64,000 nucleotides of DNA from Siniperca chuatsi (lineage: Eukaryota; Chordata; Actinopteri; Centrarchiformes; Sinipercidae), in NCBI RefSeq assembly GCF_020085105.1, contig NC_058055.1:16625822-16689821 (forward strand). Reading direction: 5' to 3'. A model generated the notes under the pieces. That model saw only the letters and a list, made by a program, of their open reading frames with translations. It was not told the origin of the DNA and ran no database searches. Shown here one piece after another: positions 1 to 17,986 of this stretch. A program made the position numbers and the translations under genes. Each line of letters starts with the position of its first letter. Position 1 is the first letter of the stretch.

Positions 1-125
1 GGTAAACATTATACCTGCTAAATATCAACATGTTAATATTGTCATTGTTAGCATGTTATCATGCTGACTTTAGCATTTAGCTCAAGGTGCTTAAGTACAG
101 CCTAACACAGCTGCTAGCATGGCTG
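1..125. repeat. Dispersed teleost repeat rich in GTTAGCATG / GCTAGCATGG words
   Basis: The stretch holds spaced copies of words such as GTTAGCATG and GCTAGCATGGCTG. The related word TTAGCATGCTAA recurs at about 45,690 and 55,045 in this window. It fits a fragment of a very common interspersed repeat of spiny-rayed fish. No coding potential is seen. Family name not assigned. Confidence 0.5.
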
Positions 126-1692
126 TAGTCGTGTTGCTTGTGTGTGCATATGTGGATGTGAGGACCTCTTCAAGTAAACAAATAGTCAAACTGACTCTGT
201 AATCATCATTTTTTAATGAGTAAACAGTCTGCTGAGCCCAGCTGTGGATGGCACTCAGTCTCTGTGTAAATTTTAATATCCTGCAGCACATAAGGAGAAG
301 GGATCTTTACCTCAGCAGGCCTTTATGTCAACTTTCCTTATTTTTGTTGTCATTAGGAGTCAATATTCTATATTCGCACAGTATGGCTTTACATTAACTC
401 TAATCTGCTTTTCCTTAAATGTGTTTTTTAAGAAGTGATGAATAAAAAGTATAGAATTAGGGGTTTACAATAAGTGTTTTTTCTTTCTGACAGTTACAAG
501 CTGAAGGAATTTCCTTTTTCATTAACTGCTATTTCTTCTTTACTTGTCATGTATATTGTTCTATGTACTGTTGTTCAGACAATTGAACATAGAAGTAAGA
601 TTAGATGATTAAGGCTTTTACCTAACTGTACACTTGTTTATTGTGGGAAAACCAAATGAGTTCTAAATGTGCATAAATACCTGTGATTATCTGTCTGAGT
701 AACAACTTCTTCTGTATTCCTGCTTATGATATGACCCTCTTTAAGTGCTTAATACATTGCTTTGTATATAATCAACATTTATGAAATTTAAACTGGGGAG
801 AAATGTGCCGCCAGATTTACAAGTGAACTCTTGTAGGATTACCAATGAGACTTTAATATTTTTACATTAGGAATGCTCCTTTTGGGCTTTTTAGGGACAA
901 TACCAATTGTTGATTTCATGTCAATAAAATCTAATCAATTATTGTTTCTGTTTCTTAAGCATTTTTCTGTTAAGTTTGTGTATACACACCCTAAAAAAAC
1001 TTTGTATTTTTGCCTAAAACTTTTGTTTAAAATTGTGTATAGAAATAAATAAGCCTTGCCTTTTGTTTTAGTACACTGTGTGGAGCTCATCAACAGGTGA
1101 GTTTTATGAAATTAACTAAATGTAAATTGACAGTGATCGTATATATGTTACCATTACATTCACTAGACAACTAGAACACCACACATATTTTACTGTTATA
1201 GCTGTAACTTTGGACAGACACGTAACGTTAAACCATTTTCATGACCGATAAATTAACACCTCTGTTTTTGTCTCTGCTGTAAAAAAACAAGTCTTACTGT
1301 GCCATTAAACAGCACCATCTTGAGTCTGTGTGGGTCAACACAGGAAGATAAATAGCCTCAGATGCCCGTGTGGTGGAAATCAGTCAAACTTAATGATCAG
1401 GCTGTAAGATACTGTTTGAGTAACATTTACCTGTCACCTATTTTACACAGGTCAGGTCCTTTTTAACACTTCAATTAAAGCATCCCTAGGTTACATGTCA
1501 ACCAACTGCCATGTCATACGTACTAAAAAAGAAGAGAGGAGAATGTTTGAAAGGCAACATGGTATTCAAGTAAAAAAAAAAAACAAAAGCCACTCTGGCA
1601 CGCAATCTGACATTTCATACACTGCCATAATATAAATTATGGCCATAATATAAATTATGGCAGTGAACCTGATTCAAAATATTAAGGTGAAA
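126..1692. other. Non-coding stretch including the asl 3' UTR
   Basis: No convincing gene is seen. The part next to 1693 must hold the asl 3' UTR, since asl is read on the minus strand and stops at 1693. A minus-strand AATAAA (TTTATT on plus) lies at 637-642 and could end a long UTR, but a closer variant signal is equally possible. A strong acceptor and donor pair encloses 25 bp at 1072-1096 (see findings). Confidence 0.5.
1621..1664. repeat. 44-bp near-palindrome made of two 18-bp direct copies
   Basis: The unit CATAATATAAATTATGGC occurs twice in tandem, and the 44 bp as a whole reads almost the same on both strands (ends ACTGCC / GGCAGT, centre GGCC). It lies about 30 bp beyond the asl stop codon, in the expected 3' UTR, so the asl transcript could fold a hairpin there. 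Confidence 0.75.
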
Positions 1693-9605
<7,913 letters not shown>

Positions 9606-9735
9606 GTTTAACGATGATGGTGTCTGTAGCGGTCTGGTGAAATGTTTTGGCTGAGGGGACGTTGAATGCCGTATGACGAAAACTATGAAATGTGTACGTG
9701 TACATGTGTGTACAAAGATGACGTCTGTATCACTT
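9606..9735 (-). promoter_or_regulatory. Short asl 5' UTR / promoter segment
   Basis: Only about 130 bp of apparently unique sequence separates the asl ATG from the 3' tail of a LINE. It holds CRE-like half-sites (GATGACGTCTG at about 9717 and TATGACGAAA) but no clear TATA box. The core promoter of asl should be here unless it has moved into transposon DNA. This is inferred from position. Confidence 0.4.
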
Positions 9736-9870
9736 TTTTTTTCTTCTTCTTCTTGATGTTTTATTGGCGGTTGCCAATCAAAGGTATGGTGCATACCGCC
9801 ACTAGCTGGACTGGAGTGTGGATCGGGAATCTTAACTATACATTCACTAATTCTAATAATAAATCATATA
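9736..9870 (-). mobile_element. 3' tail of a LINE with (GAA)n end
   Basis: Read on minus, the stretch holds GGCGGTATGCACC...GGCAACCGCCAATAAAACATC followed by GAAGAAGAAG. The same kind of tail (GGTGGCGATAATGCAC... then GAAGAAGAAG) ends the plus-strand LINE fragment at 13,390-13,474, so the family is shared. It is probably the 3' end of the LINE body at 10,533-11,890, from which the Tc1 piece now separates it. Confidence 0.6.
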
Positions 9871-10532
9871 TACAGTGCCTTGCGAAAGTATTCGGCCCCC
9901 TTGAACTTTGCGACCATTTGCCACATTTCAGGCTTCAAACATAAAGATATGTAACTGTAATTTTTTGTGAAGAATCAACAACAAGTGGGACACAATCATG
10001 AAGTGGAACGAAATTTATTGGATATTTCAAACTTTTTTAACAAATCAAAAACTGAAAAATTGGGCGCGCAAAATTATTCAACCCCCTTAAGTTAATACTT
10101 TGTAGCACCACCTTTTGCTGCGATTACAGCTGTAAGTCGCTTGGGGTATGTCTATCAGTTTTGCACATCAAGAGACTGAAATTTTTGCCCATTCCTCCTT
10201 GCAAAACAGCTCGAGCTCAGTGAGGTTGGATGGAGAGCATTTGTGAACAGCAGTTTTCAGTTCTTTCCACAGAGTCTCGATTGGATTCAGGTCTGGACTT
10301 TGATTTGGCCATTCTAACACCTGGATATGTTTATTTTTGAACCATTCCATTGTAGATTTTGCTTTATGTTTTGGATCATTGTCTTGTTGGAAGACAAATC
10401 TCCGTCCCAGTCTCAGGTCTTTTGCAGACTCCATCAGGTTTTCTTCCAGAATGGTCCTGTATTTGGCTCCATCCATCTTCCCTGTCCCTGCTGAAGAAAA
10501 GCAGGCCCAAACCATGATGCTGCCACCACCAT
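9871..10532 (-). mobile_element. Truncated Tc1/mariner-like transposon
   Basis: A Tc1-type terminal inverted repeat starts at TA|CAGTGCCTTGCGAAAG (9871). Minus-strand reading of 10,515-10,168 gives a 115-residue transposase C-terminal part with [11 protein letters not shown] (second catalytic Asp) and [17 protein letters not shown] (last catalytic Glu). The DNA-binding domain, the first Asp and the other terminal repeat are missing: the homology ends abruptly at about 10,532, where LINE sequence begins. The copy is therefore dead. It lies about 270 bp upstream of the asl start codon. Confidence 0.9.
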
Positions 10533-11890
10533 AACAACCGTCCTGTCCTCTCTTCTTCCCACTGCTTTTGCCACCTTTCTTTCAACTTATGCTTAACTGT
10601 GGTCTTCATTTCCGTTTTACTAAGGGGCACTGTTGTCAATGTGATTCGTTTTTGTGGCTTCTTTTGCACACTTGTCAGCTACTTCATTTCCTTTGATTCC
10701 TATATGTGCTGGGATCCATACAAATGTCATATTTAGCCCCATCATGTGAATTCTTCATAGTGCTATCTCTTTTAAGACATCTGGTCTGCTGTCTGAATGG
10801 CTGTGCTTCAAGCTGAATAATGATGAGCTGGAATCAGAGCATATTACTGCTCTCAAAGGTCTCACATCTACAACCCATCGCAATGCTAACACAATTGCCA
10901 GCATCTCCCAGTAAACACCGATACTCCATCACTGATTCGTTTGTGAATTTTTAATGTTGAAATCTGGAACTATGAATGAAATCCCAATTTTGTGAGCTAT
11001 GTTCTTTGAAGCATCTGTATACATTTTAACATAGCTGTGGTAGATACTTTCTATATACATCTTTATTATCTGTGGATGTAAAATAAGCTCCTTATCTTTG
11101 TTCTTTTTACCAAGCAGTGTGAGATCTACAGTTGGGTCAGGGAGCACCCAAGGGTGTGTTACAGGGAGTGGTACTGTTGGACTAATGTTTAGTTCATTTA
11201 TTTCTAAATTTTTTAGAAATTTTAATACATTTTTTTTTCTGTCTACTGAAAATTTAAATCCCCACTTAAATGACCATTCTTCTATTTTTACTATTTTTAA
11301 TAGCCTCTTGTAGTTTCTTCACAACAAATTCCAAATTCCTACTTCTCTTACAAACTGCCCCATCATCTGCAAAGAGAATCCCATCCCATCTCCAAACTCA
11401 GAAAAATAATTTATCATAATAGAAATTAACAAAGGACTCACTATACTACCTTTGGCGATCCAACAAAATTCCCTGAACACTTCCCTATTCTTACTTGAAT
11501 TGATCTTCCATATAAAAAGTCCTAGATCCACCTATACATCTGGCTTTTAGCCCCTAACTTACGTAGTTTAATTAATTCTCCTTCCTTCCACATCATATCG
11601 TAGGCCTTCTCTATATCAGAAAAGATGGCCTCTATGGTTTCCCTATTAATCTGCGCTTTCCTTATTTCATGTTCTAAACATAAAGCAGGGTCCATGGTAT
11701 TTCTGCCTCTTCTGAATCCACTCTGATGTTTTGATACATAGCCTTTGTTTTCTATATATGTTAATCTTTCATTTATCATTCTCTCCATTATTTTTGCATA
11801 CATTGGATGTTAAAGCACTAGGCCTATAATTCCCTGGGTTTGTGCAATCATTTCCTGGCTTACGTATCAGTACAGCAGCTTCTGTTCTCT
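10533..11890 (-). mobile_element. Degenerate LINE with reverse transcriptase and RNase H remnants
   Basis: Read on minus from high to low coordinates the pieces are in the normal order of an I/Nimb- or jockey-like non-LTR element. There is KPGND..TNPGNYR (about 11,880-11,830), then ENKGYVSKHQSGFRRGRNT...SDIEKAYDMMW (11,803-11,522), KGSIVSPLLISIMIN with a decayed FADD box (11,531-11,319), an RNase H start YTDASKN...GISFIVP (11,147-10,929) and a basic C-terminus [15 protein letters not shown] (10,669-10,540). Frameshifts and stops separate the pieces, so it is a pseudogene. RNase H argues for the I-type groups; the exact clade is not settled. Confidence 0.85.
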
Positions 11891-12114
11891 TTGAGGATGG
11901 GATATGGTACTTTCCCCCGTTCATTTATTTCTCTGGGGAAATGTTCATTGATGCCGAATGTTGTTCCTTTCAGCTCACGTCGTTTGCTCCTTTGGGAGTT
12001 TCAGGGCGGTGTGCATGACGTTTTTGACCATGGTTTCTGGGTTGTCGGATGCGCTTTCGGGGATTCCAGTAAAAATTTGATTGTCGCGCATGTTTCTGGT
12101 TTATACGTCGAGAA

Positions 12115-13511
12115 CATAGACTGTATATAAAGATGGACGACATGACAGCTCCCCAAAAGTGAAGCCAAAACATCTCGATCGCCCCCTGGTGGCTGGCTGC
12201 AGTATATGTAATAAACCACGCCCCCTCCATGTTAGCGGACGGGACATGAGCCAAACTAAAAATTCAAAGTCACGTCAAATAAATTTTTCCCAAAGATGGT
12301 TTCTGTCATTTTAGGTAGTTCTTATCACACTGATGTGTGTTCAAGTGTTCGTTCGTATTTTGGCTTAATCTTTGTACAGTGGAGAGGCGTGGAGTGCTGG
12401 CAGGTGTGTTGGCGGAAATGGAGTCAGAGGAGGACTCAGCGCGAAATTAGAAACGAGGACCCGAGAGGATTTGAAAATAAAAAGAAAAGGAAGAAGAGTA
12501 ACTCAAGTGAATCCAGTCAGAAAGAGGAGAAGTATCTTGTTGGGATGGTAGCTGTGACACAGACGGCATTTTCAAAGATCCACGTGAGGTCGGAAAGTTT
12601 GGAGATGTAAGATCGGTCAAGACAACAAGAAGTGGGAGGGTCATCATTGACTGTGTATCAAAGCGTCAGAGAGATAGAGCCCTGAAGATTTGTGCATTTA
12701 GCGATCATAGCAGTGTGAAATGCTTCCCTCTTGGATCAGAAGTAAAGAAGAAGGGATAGTAAGCGACCACTGACTGCCACTGACAGTAGAGGCCGAGTCA
12801 TTTCGGGAGGTTGAAGATGTGTGTGAGGCGAGAAGGCTGACAAGATTCAGAAAAGGGGAGAAGGAGGACAGTAACTTGGTGTGTTTGACGTTTGGGGGGG
12901 AATTGCGGGAAGGATAACTGTAATGTGGAGGAGTGCAAAGTGCCTGCACTGAGAGGGAAATCACCATACGGGATCAGCACAGTGCCCAAAAAGAATTAAG
13001 GAAGTAAAAGTGAATAAGATCAGAGCAGAAAAGGGATTTTCATACGCTGAAGCTGCTAAGAGTATGGAGAGAAATGGTGGCAGTGCAAAAGGAAAAGGAG
13101 CAGAAAGGGAATGGAGATGATCAGAGCATCTATATGGACAAGAAACGATTTCTGGCATTTATTGCCATGGTTATAAATTGTGCGGCTGAAATAAAGGGGA
13201 AGTTGGAAAGGATTAATTTGGTGCTGGACGCTGCAAGAAGGTTCTTGAATGTTGTGGACATTTCTGGAGAAGATCTGGATGTTACATTGAAGGAAGGAGT
13301 TGCACCAACTCAGACAACTGGGTCTGGGATATAGAATGGACTAATGTCATGGGATCCCTTTGGGTGGACAGAGTAAATAGTTTACACTGTGAAGCTGTTA
13401 CAATCCAGTAGGTGGCGATAATGCACACTTATGGATGCCAATCGCCATCAAACTCAACCGAAGAAGAAGAAGCGTGGAGAGGCGTCGTCCACGCTCTGTA
13501 TACAGTCTATG
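12115..13511. mobile_element. Non-autonomous inverted-repeat element with target-site duplication, itself interrupted
   Basis: The left end reads CATAGACTGTATA and the right end is its reverse complement TATACAGTCTATG. Internal homology continues as GATGGACGAC versus GTGGACGAC. The flanks carry a direct duplication GTCGAGAA(C) at 12,107-12,115 and 13,512-13,520. Without the nested LINE (12,391-13,485, counting one target copy) the element is only about 300 bp. An 8-9 bp duplication suggests a hAT-like origin, which is inference. It sits inside the L1 ORF1 frame; removing it with one duplication rejoins the flanking L1 reading. Confidence 0.8.
12391..13474 (+). mobile_element. Nested LINE fragment (ORF1 plus 3' tail) with 11-bp target-site duplication
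   Basis: The flanks carry TGGAGAGGCGT at 12,380-12,390 and 13,475-13,485. The body encodes, in broken plus frames, a basic ORF1-like segment (ENKKKRKKSNSSESSQKEEK), an RRM-like piece (GDVRSVKTTRSGRVIIDC) and a downstream piece ending near 13,334. It ends with GGTGGCGATAATGCAC and GAAGAAGAAG, the same tail type as 9736-9870. There is no reverse transcriptase, so it is an internally deleted or truncated copy. Confidence 0.8.
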
Positions 13512-14250
13512 GTCGAGAACTGTCTCTTGCAGTGTTTTGTTTTCTTTTTTGACTTTGTCCATCTCAGAAGAGACTGGGTCCCCTCCATTTCAGTGAGTCG
13601 GTGCACCGTTTAAACGTAACGCAGAGGGCCGGGAAAACTGTTTTAAGGAAGCTTAATTTGTCAGCCAGCGGCAGCAACTACGTAATTGTCCGCTGACAAA
13701 ACAAACAACAATGTCGGCCTACAGGGTAAAAGCCATGGTAGCTTTCCTAGTTGACAAATAATTGCCAGCATGGACAGCATTGTTCGGACCAAGTGGTCGA
13801 GGTGGGCGTACACGCCGCTTGAATTGAGCGGTGTTGTGCAGACTCCGACCACTGGCGCAGCGCAGAGGGTTTGAGGTCTGTATTGTCTCTCTCCAGCCTG
13901 TTTGCTGGTGAGTGATTTCTAAGCTTGATTTTAATCTCCTGGTGGAGCAGCATGCCAAGAACGTCCAGTTTTTTATTTATCGATTCGAGCACACTGACCT
14001 GTCTGTCGGTGGATGAGTCCGTCTTTTTTCTTTTTGCTGGGTTGTTGATCTGGTTGTCCTCTTCCATTGCGCACTTGTAGTAGTACCCTAATGATCGATA
14101 AATGCTTCTAAGTCCTCCGCTCTAAAATTGCGGTGTGTGGTCCTGTGTTTATTTGTATTAAACTGGTTTCCGAAAAAAGTATATATTTAAGTTGAAGTTT
14201 AGCAGAAATGTAGAATCTAGCTGCCGGGCGCCGCCATGTTGGATTTCAAA

Positions 14251-15297
14251 TCTCAACGTCGTGGTCTCGCGATCTCAAACAAGGTGTCAGGGATGACATC
14301 AATGAACTAACAGAGGAAAATTTAGCTGTCTAACGTACGTTCGTGCGTGTTGAAAATCCCATTCGTTTCTATTGTATTTGATGGGGAAACTGCCGGTACA
14401 TGTGACGTCATGACGTAGCAGGGCGGCGACGTACCAAAGGTCATCACCATGCACACGGCGGGTGTTACGGCGACTTGTCTGCTAATTTTTCACTTTGCTC
14501 ATGGATACCGTTCGTGAGGATGAGTGTGTCGATAACGTCCTTACGTAAGGATGAGTGTGTCGATAACGTCCGTACGTAAGGATGAGTGTGTAGATAACGT
14601 CCGTACGTAAGGATGAGTGTGTAGATAACGTCCGTACGTAAGGATGCTATGTGCATTACACAGTGAGAACATGAATATGAGAAATATAAAAACAAAGAAA
14701 AGTAAAAGGTGTGTACTGAATATTGTATTGAGAGTGGAATGTTTTTCTAGGTTACAGGTAGTTATTTTGGTTGGAGAAAAATATATTTTGTAAAAACTTT
14801 CAACAACAGTTTCACAAGTTTAATCACCTGACACCAATGGTTAACGGGGAGGTTTAATTTGGCACCAGCTGAACATTATCAACAGCTATGTAACATTACC
14901 TTTTTCCAGACACATGAAAGTAATACAAATACCAGACATATTTATCTGAATTGAATATATAGCCTATTATATAAGTAATAACAAAAAGCTTTAACTGTAG
15001 TATTGATTGCTTTATTTTTTATTTTTTGAAGCTGAGCATTTACTTACACTTAAGTTTCGTTTTGTGGCATCAGCATGAGAAGGAAATATGCGTTCCAGCA
15101 CAAACCTGTTTGAAAATGAGATGGCGTCATGCCATGACACTAGTATGCATGAAGAGTGATGGCCACCTTACATTTGTTATGTTATTAGTGAAGTGGTTCC
15201 CAACCAATCTCATATTGATATGGATACACTAAATGATGGTTCCATGTGTACTGTAAGTCATTATTAAATTAATCATATTTCTTTGCCTTTCCTGTAG
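14251..15297. other. Upstream region of the FAM111A-like gene with a 31-bp tandem repeat
   Basis: This holds the likely promoter area of the FAM111A-like gene: a perfect CRE palindrome TGACGTCA at 14,403-14,410, CpG-bearing sequence around 14,260-14,460 and the 31-bp tandem array. From 14,650 to 15,290 it is AT-rich with no recognised feature. A 5' non-coding exon probably lies near 14,400 but cannot be fixed from sequence alone. Confidence 0.4.
14518..14646. repeat. 31-bp tandem repeat, about 4.2 copies
   Basis: Four units of 31 bp plus five bases. Each starts GGATGAGTGTGT and ends TACGTAA; unit joints form CCTTACGTAAGG or CCGTACGTAAGG palindromes. Units differ only at position 13 (C or A) and at one base before TACG (T or G). 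Each unit has three CpG or fewer. There are no spacers, so it is a minisatellite and not a CRISPR array. Confidence 0.95.
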
Positions 15298-15360
15298 GTA
15301 AGATACTACATCACCTCCTTCCAGCGTAGTTAAAACTCAGCTGGAACTATCGTGTTAAAA

Positions 15361-17986
15361 ATGGAGTCGAAGTTGAATACAAAAAATAATGGACCAATGG
15401 ACAAAGTTATCAAGGTACCGATTTTCTCCCGTGTCAACTGATTTATACGATTTGGCAGTTTCATCTAGCTCTGTATCTCATATCAAGGAAATAGATGGCA
15501 AAAGTCTTAAGCATGCATTCTGTAATACATTGCTATTAATATCAATTCTGTTTGTTATCTCAAGGAAGATACAGACAACCAGGATGGGGAAAGCAGTCAA
15601 CCTCCCAATGTACAACCTGATGCAGAGGTTTGTCATTTTAGCTTATATGTGTGCTGGCAAATAAAAATCATTGATATTATACACAGAGACTTATTTTTAA
15701 TTTTTAAATGTAACTTTTGGAGCACAACTTCTTGTTTTTTGTTAGTTTCTTTTATTTTAGGAGCATGTGATAAAAATTTAGTTAGCATGTGTTTTCATTT
15801 CACTTCAGCCATGTTTTTTAGATGATATAAAAAGGCTTAAATGTTGTCTGTCTCTGTGTCAGCACTGTGATAAACCGGAGACCTCTCCGGGGTGTACTGC
15901 GCATCTCACCCAATGTCAGCCAGGACCGGCCCCCCGCAACCCTCTGGTGAAAAAGGTATAGCTAATTGATGGATGTTTTACAGTGTTATTGTTTTAACGG
16001 AATAAAAATAGTTTTACTGTAATTAAATGAGACTTAATTGTGTTTTGTTCCCAGGTAGAGGAGCCACATGCCACCCATTCTTTGGAGTGGTGCTCGGGTG
16101 ACAAGATATTCACTGTATGCAATAAAGCAGGAACTGTTGGGGACTTGCTGAAGACAAGTCCAGAGTTTAGAGAAATTGCAGGAAAGAACAAAGACAAAGA
16201 GCTTGTGATTAGAAGAGATCGGAGAGCTATCAGTTCACACTTCCCATGCAGCTTAAATAAAAATGAACGTCTGACTGTCACGTACATTAAAGCTGTAGAC
16301 AAGCCGAAGCAGTCACATGAAAATCGTGGCCCTGTTCATCCCAAAAGAAAGAGGCCATCTGGCGAGCTTGTGATGTTTCATGTACTGGCTAGGGGAGGTA
16401 AAGATGTAGTGAAAATCATGAGAAACCCAGCACTAGAAACACAGATTCAGGAAATTACTGTTTATGCATACAAAGGGGAAAGAGTGAAGCAAGCTCTGAG
16501 AAGAGGTGGTCATTTACACGATAAAGCATTCAAAAAGAACTGTGTGCTCTCTAACACAAGCACTAAAGCAATCACTGAAATGTCCAATCTTGTTGATGAT
16601 CTTGATGGTAAAAGTTTCAAGATCATACTGTTCAATAAGTCTAGTCCACCAGATAGTCAGCCTAGCAGTCTTGATGCTTACATGATGCAAAATGATTCTC
16701 AGAGATCTGACTCTGATGGAAACCAAGATCCTCCACAGCAGTCCACCACAACTGAGTCAGTGAATGACAACACACCGAAAAAGAAACCAAAGCTAAATAG
16801 TGATATGGCACCAAAATACCAGATATTAGGTGAAATACCTAATTCAAAAACGATGCAGGGTAGCCTGTCTTCACAGTTTAGTGATTTGGTTAAAAGGATG
16901 AAAACTCAGCAAGGGTCTAAGCGTTCTCCTATCCGTAATCTCTTCCGTGTGGAGTATGGAAAGAATGCTCAGACATGCAGGGAAGTGAAAACAATGAAGA
17001 AACTGATGGATCTCAGTAGCTCTGTTTGCCATGTGAGAATAAATAGGAGAGCAGGCGGAAGTGGCTTTCTCCTATTTGACAAGTTTGTCCTCACAAATGG
17101 CCACGTAGTTAAAAACATTTATAATGCGAGTACAGGGCAGCTTAATGAGAAGGTCACTGTCCATTTCTCTTTTGAAAGTCTAGACCCGATGGATGGAGGG
17201 CAAGAGTCAGGAGCAGCAGTGGAAGATGTCGTTGGCTTTGAACACTGGCTTGATGGTTCAGGGCACGAGTATGACTGGGCTTTGTTAAGGCTCGGTGGTG
17301 ATCAGAAATTGCCTGATTGTCTGTTAACGCACTTCGGATTCCTTCCCCAAAGTGGTGGAATTTGCATTATTGGGCACCCTGATGGTGGTGTGAAAAAGAT
17401 AGATCCATGCTTAATTATTGAGACTGAAGACCGCAACCAGGTTCTGAAGAGGCATTACCATGAAAATCCATGCAGCGTTGAGGTGGAAGGCAGTCATTAC
17501 AATGATCAACCTGGGCCCATTCAGTTGCTTACTGACCAGTTCTTTCTGCACGTAGGTGAATGGGTTGAACAGAGAAAGGCTCTAACTTACGAGTCTTGTT
17601 TTTACTTTGGCTCATCTGGCTCGCCTGTCTTTGATGAGCACTGCAATGTTGTTGCAATGCATTCTGGGGGATATGCCTACCGCGGTGTAGGTAGTCCTAA
17701 ACTCCAGAGTGTCATAGAGTTTGGCCTTTCTTTGTCCGTCATTATTGAACGCATCATTATACAGATAGTGGAAAGAGGAAAGTTTGATGTGTTGAAGGAA
17801 TACCTCGCTTGCAGTTATTCACATCAAAACATGATGACCAATCTGAAGAAACTGGTTGAGAGCAGAAATCTCACAGCATTTAAAGATGCGGTCAACAATT
17901 CGGTGGTCACAAATGATGAGAGTTTGAAGACGTTCTTTGAATTCCTCTCTCAGAGAGAGGAACCTCAGCCAATGGACTTTGTTTGA
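15361..17986 (+). CDS. fam111a: FAM111A-like trypsin-fold serine protease, 4 coding exons, about 713 aa
   Basis: FAM111 proteins are nuclear, DNA-associated serine proteases linked in mammals to replication and DNA-protein-crosslink handling. Coding exons: 15,361-15,414, 15,565-15,627, 15,863-15,955 and a long last exon 16,055-17,986; phases are all 0 and splice sites are canonical. A non-coding exon part starts at 15,298 after an AG acceptor. The N-terminal third has ubiquitin-like features (HFPCSLNKNERLTV) and a basic stretch PKRKRPSGE. The C-terminal protease domain (about residues 395-640) shows TNGHVV (His about 420), YDWALLRL (Asp about 477) and GSSGSPVFD (Ser about 591), the complete triad. 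The reading frame is intact, so it is probably active. It is divergent from asl across a transposon nest. Teleosts carry several FAM111A-like genes, so one-to-one orthology with human FAM111A is not claimed. AATAAA at 18,662 likely ends the transcript. Confidence 0.9.

Larger units (their letters stand above)
11891..14250 (-). mobile_element. L1-type ORF1 fragment, split by a 1.4-kb insertion
   Basis: The minus strand begins an ORF1-like protein at 14,067 (MEEDNQINNPAKRKK, then SVLESINKKLDVLGMLLHQE), continues in shifted frames to about 13,521, stops at the inserted element (12,116-13,511) and resumes at 12,115. There it reads MRDNQI-type and NPETMVKN..MHT-type segments in shifted frames and then RELKGTTFGINEHFPREINER down to about 11,895. 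These are the hallmark segments of fish L1 ORF1 (Transposase_22 type). The 5' end with GCCGCCATGTTGG lies near 14,250. Several frameshifts make it non-functional. The other end joins the RNase-H LINE. Confidence 0.8.

Noticed and set aside
10337-10534. Plus-strand open frame in the Tc1 copy
   Set aside because: It is antisense to the minus-strand transposase, which carries the recognisable DDE segments.
14518-14646. CRISPR-like array of regular repeats
   Set aside because: The units are contiguous with no spacers and the genome is vertebrate; it is a minisatellite.
16040-16054. Start of the FAM111A-like protein at the ATG in TGTTTTGTTCCCAG
   Set aside because: That ATG lies in the intron end. 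The AG acceptor at 16,053-16,054 and three upstream in-phase exons give the true N-terminus at 15,361.
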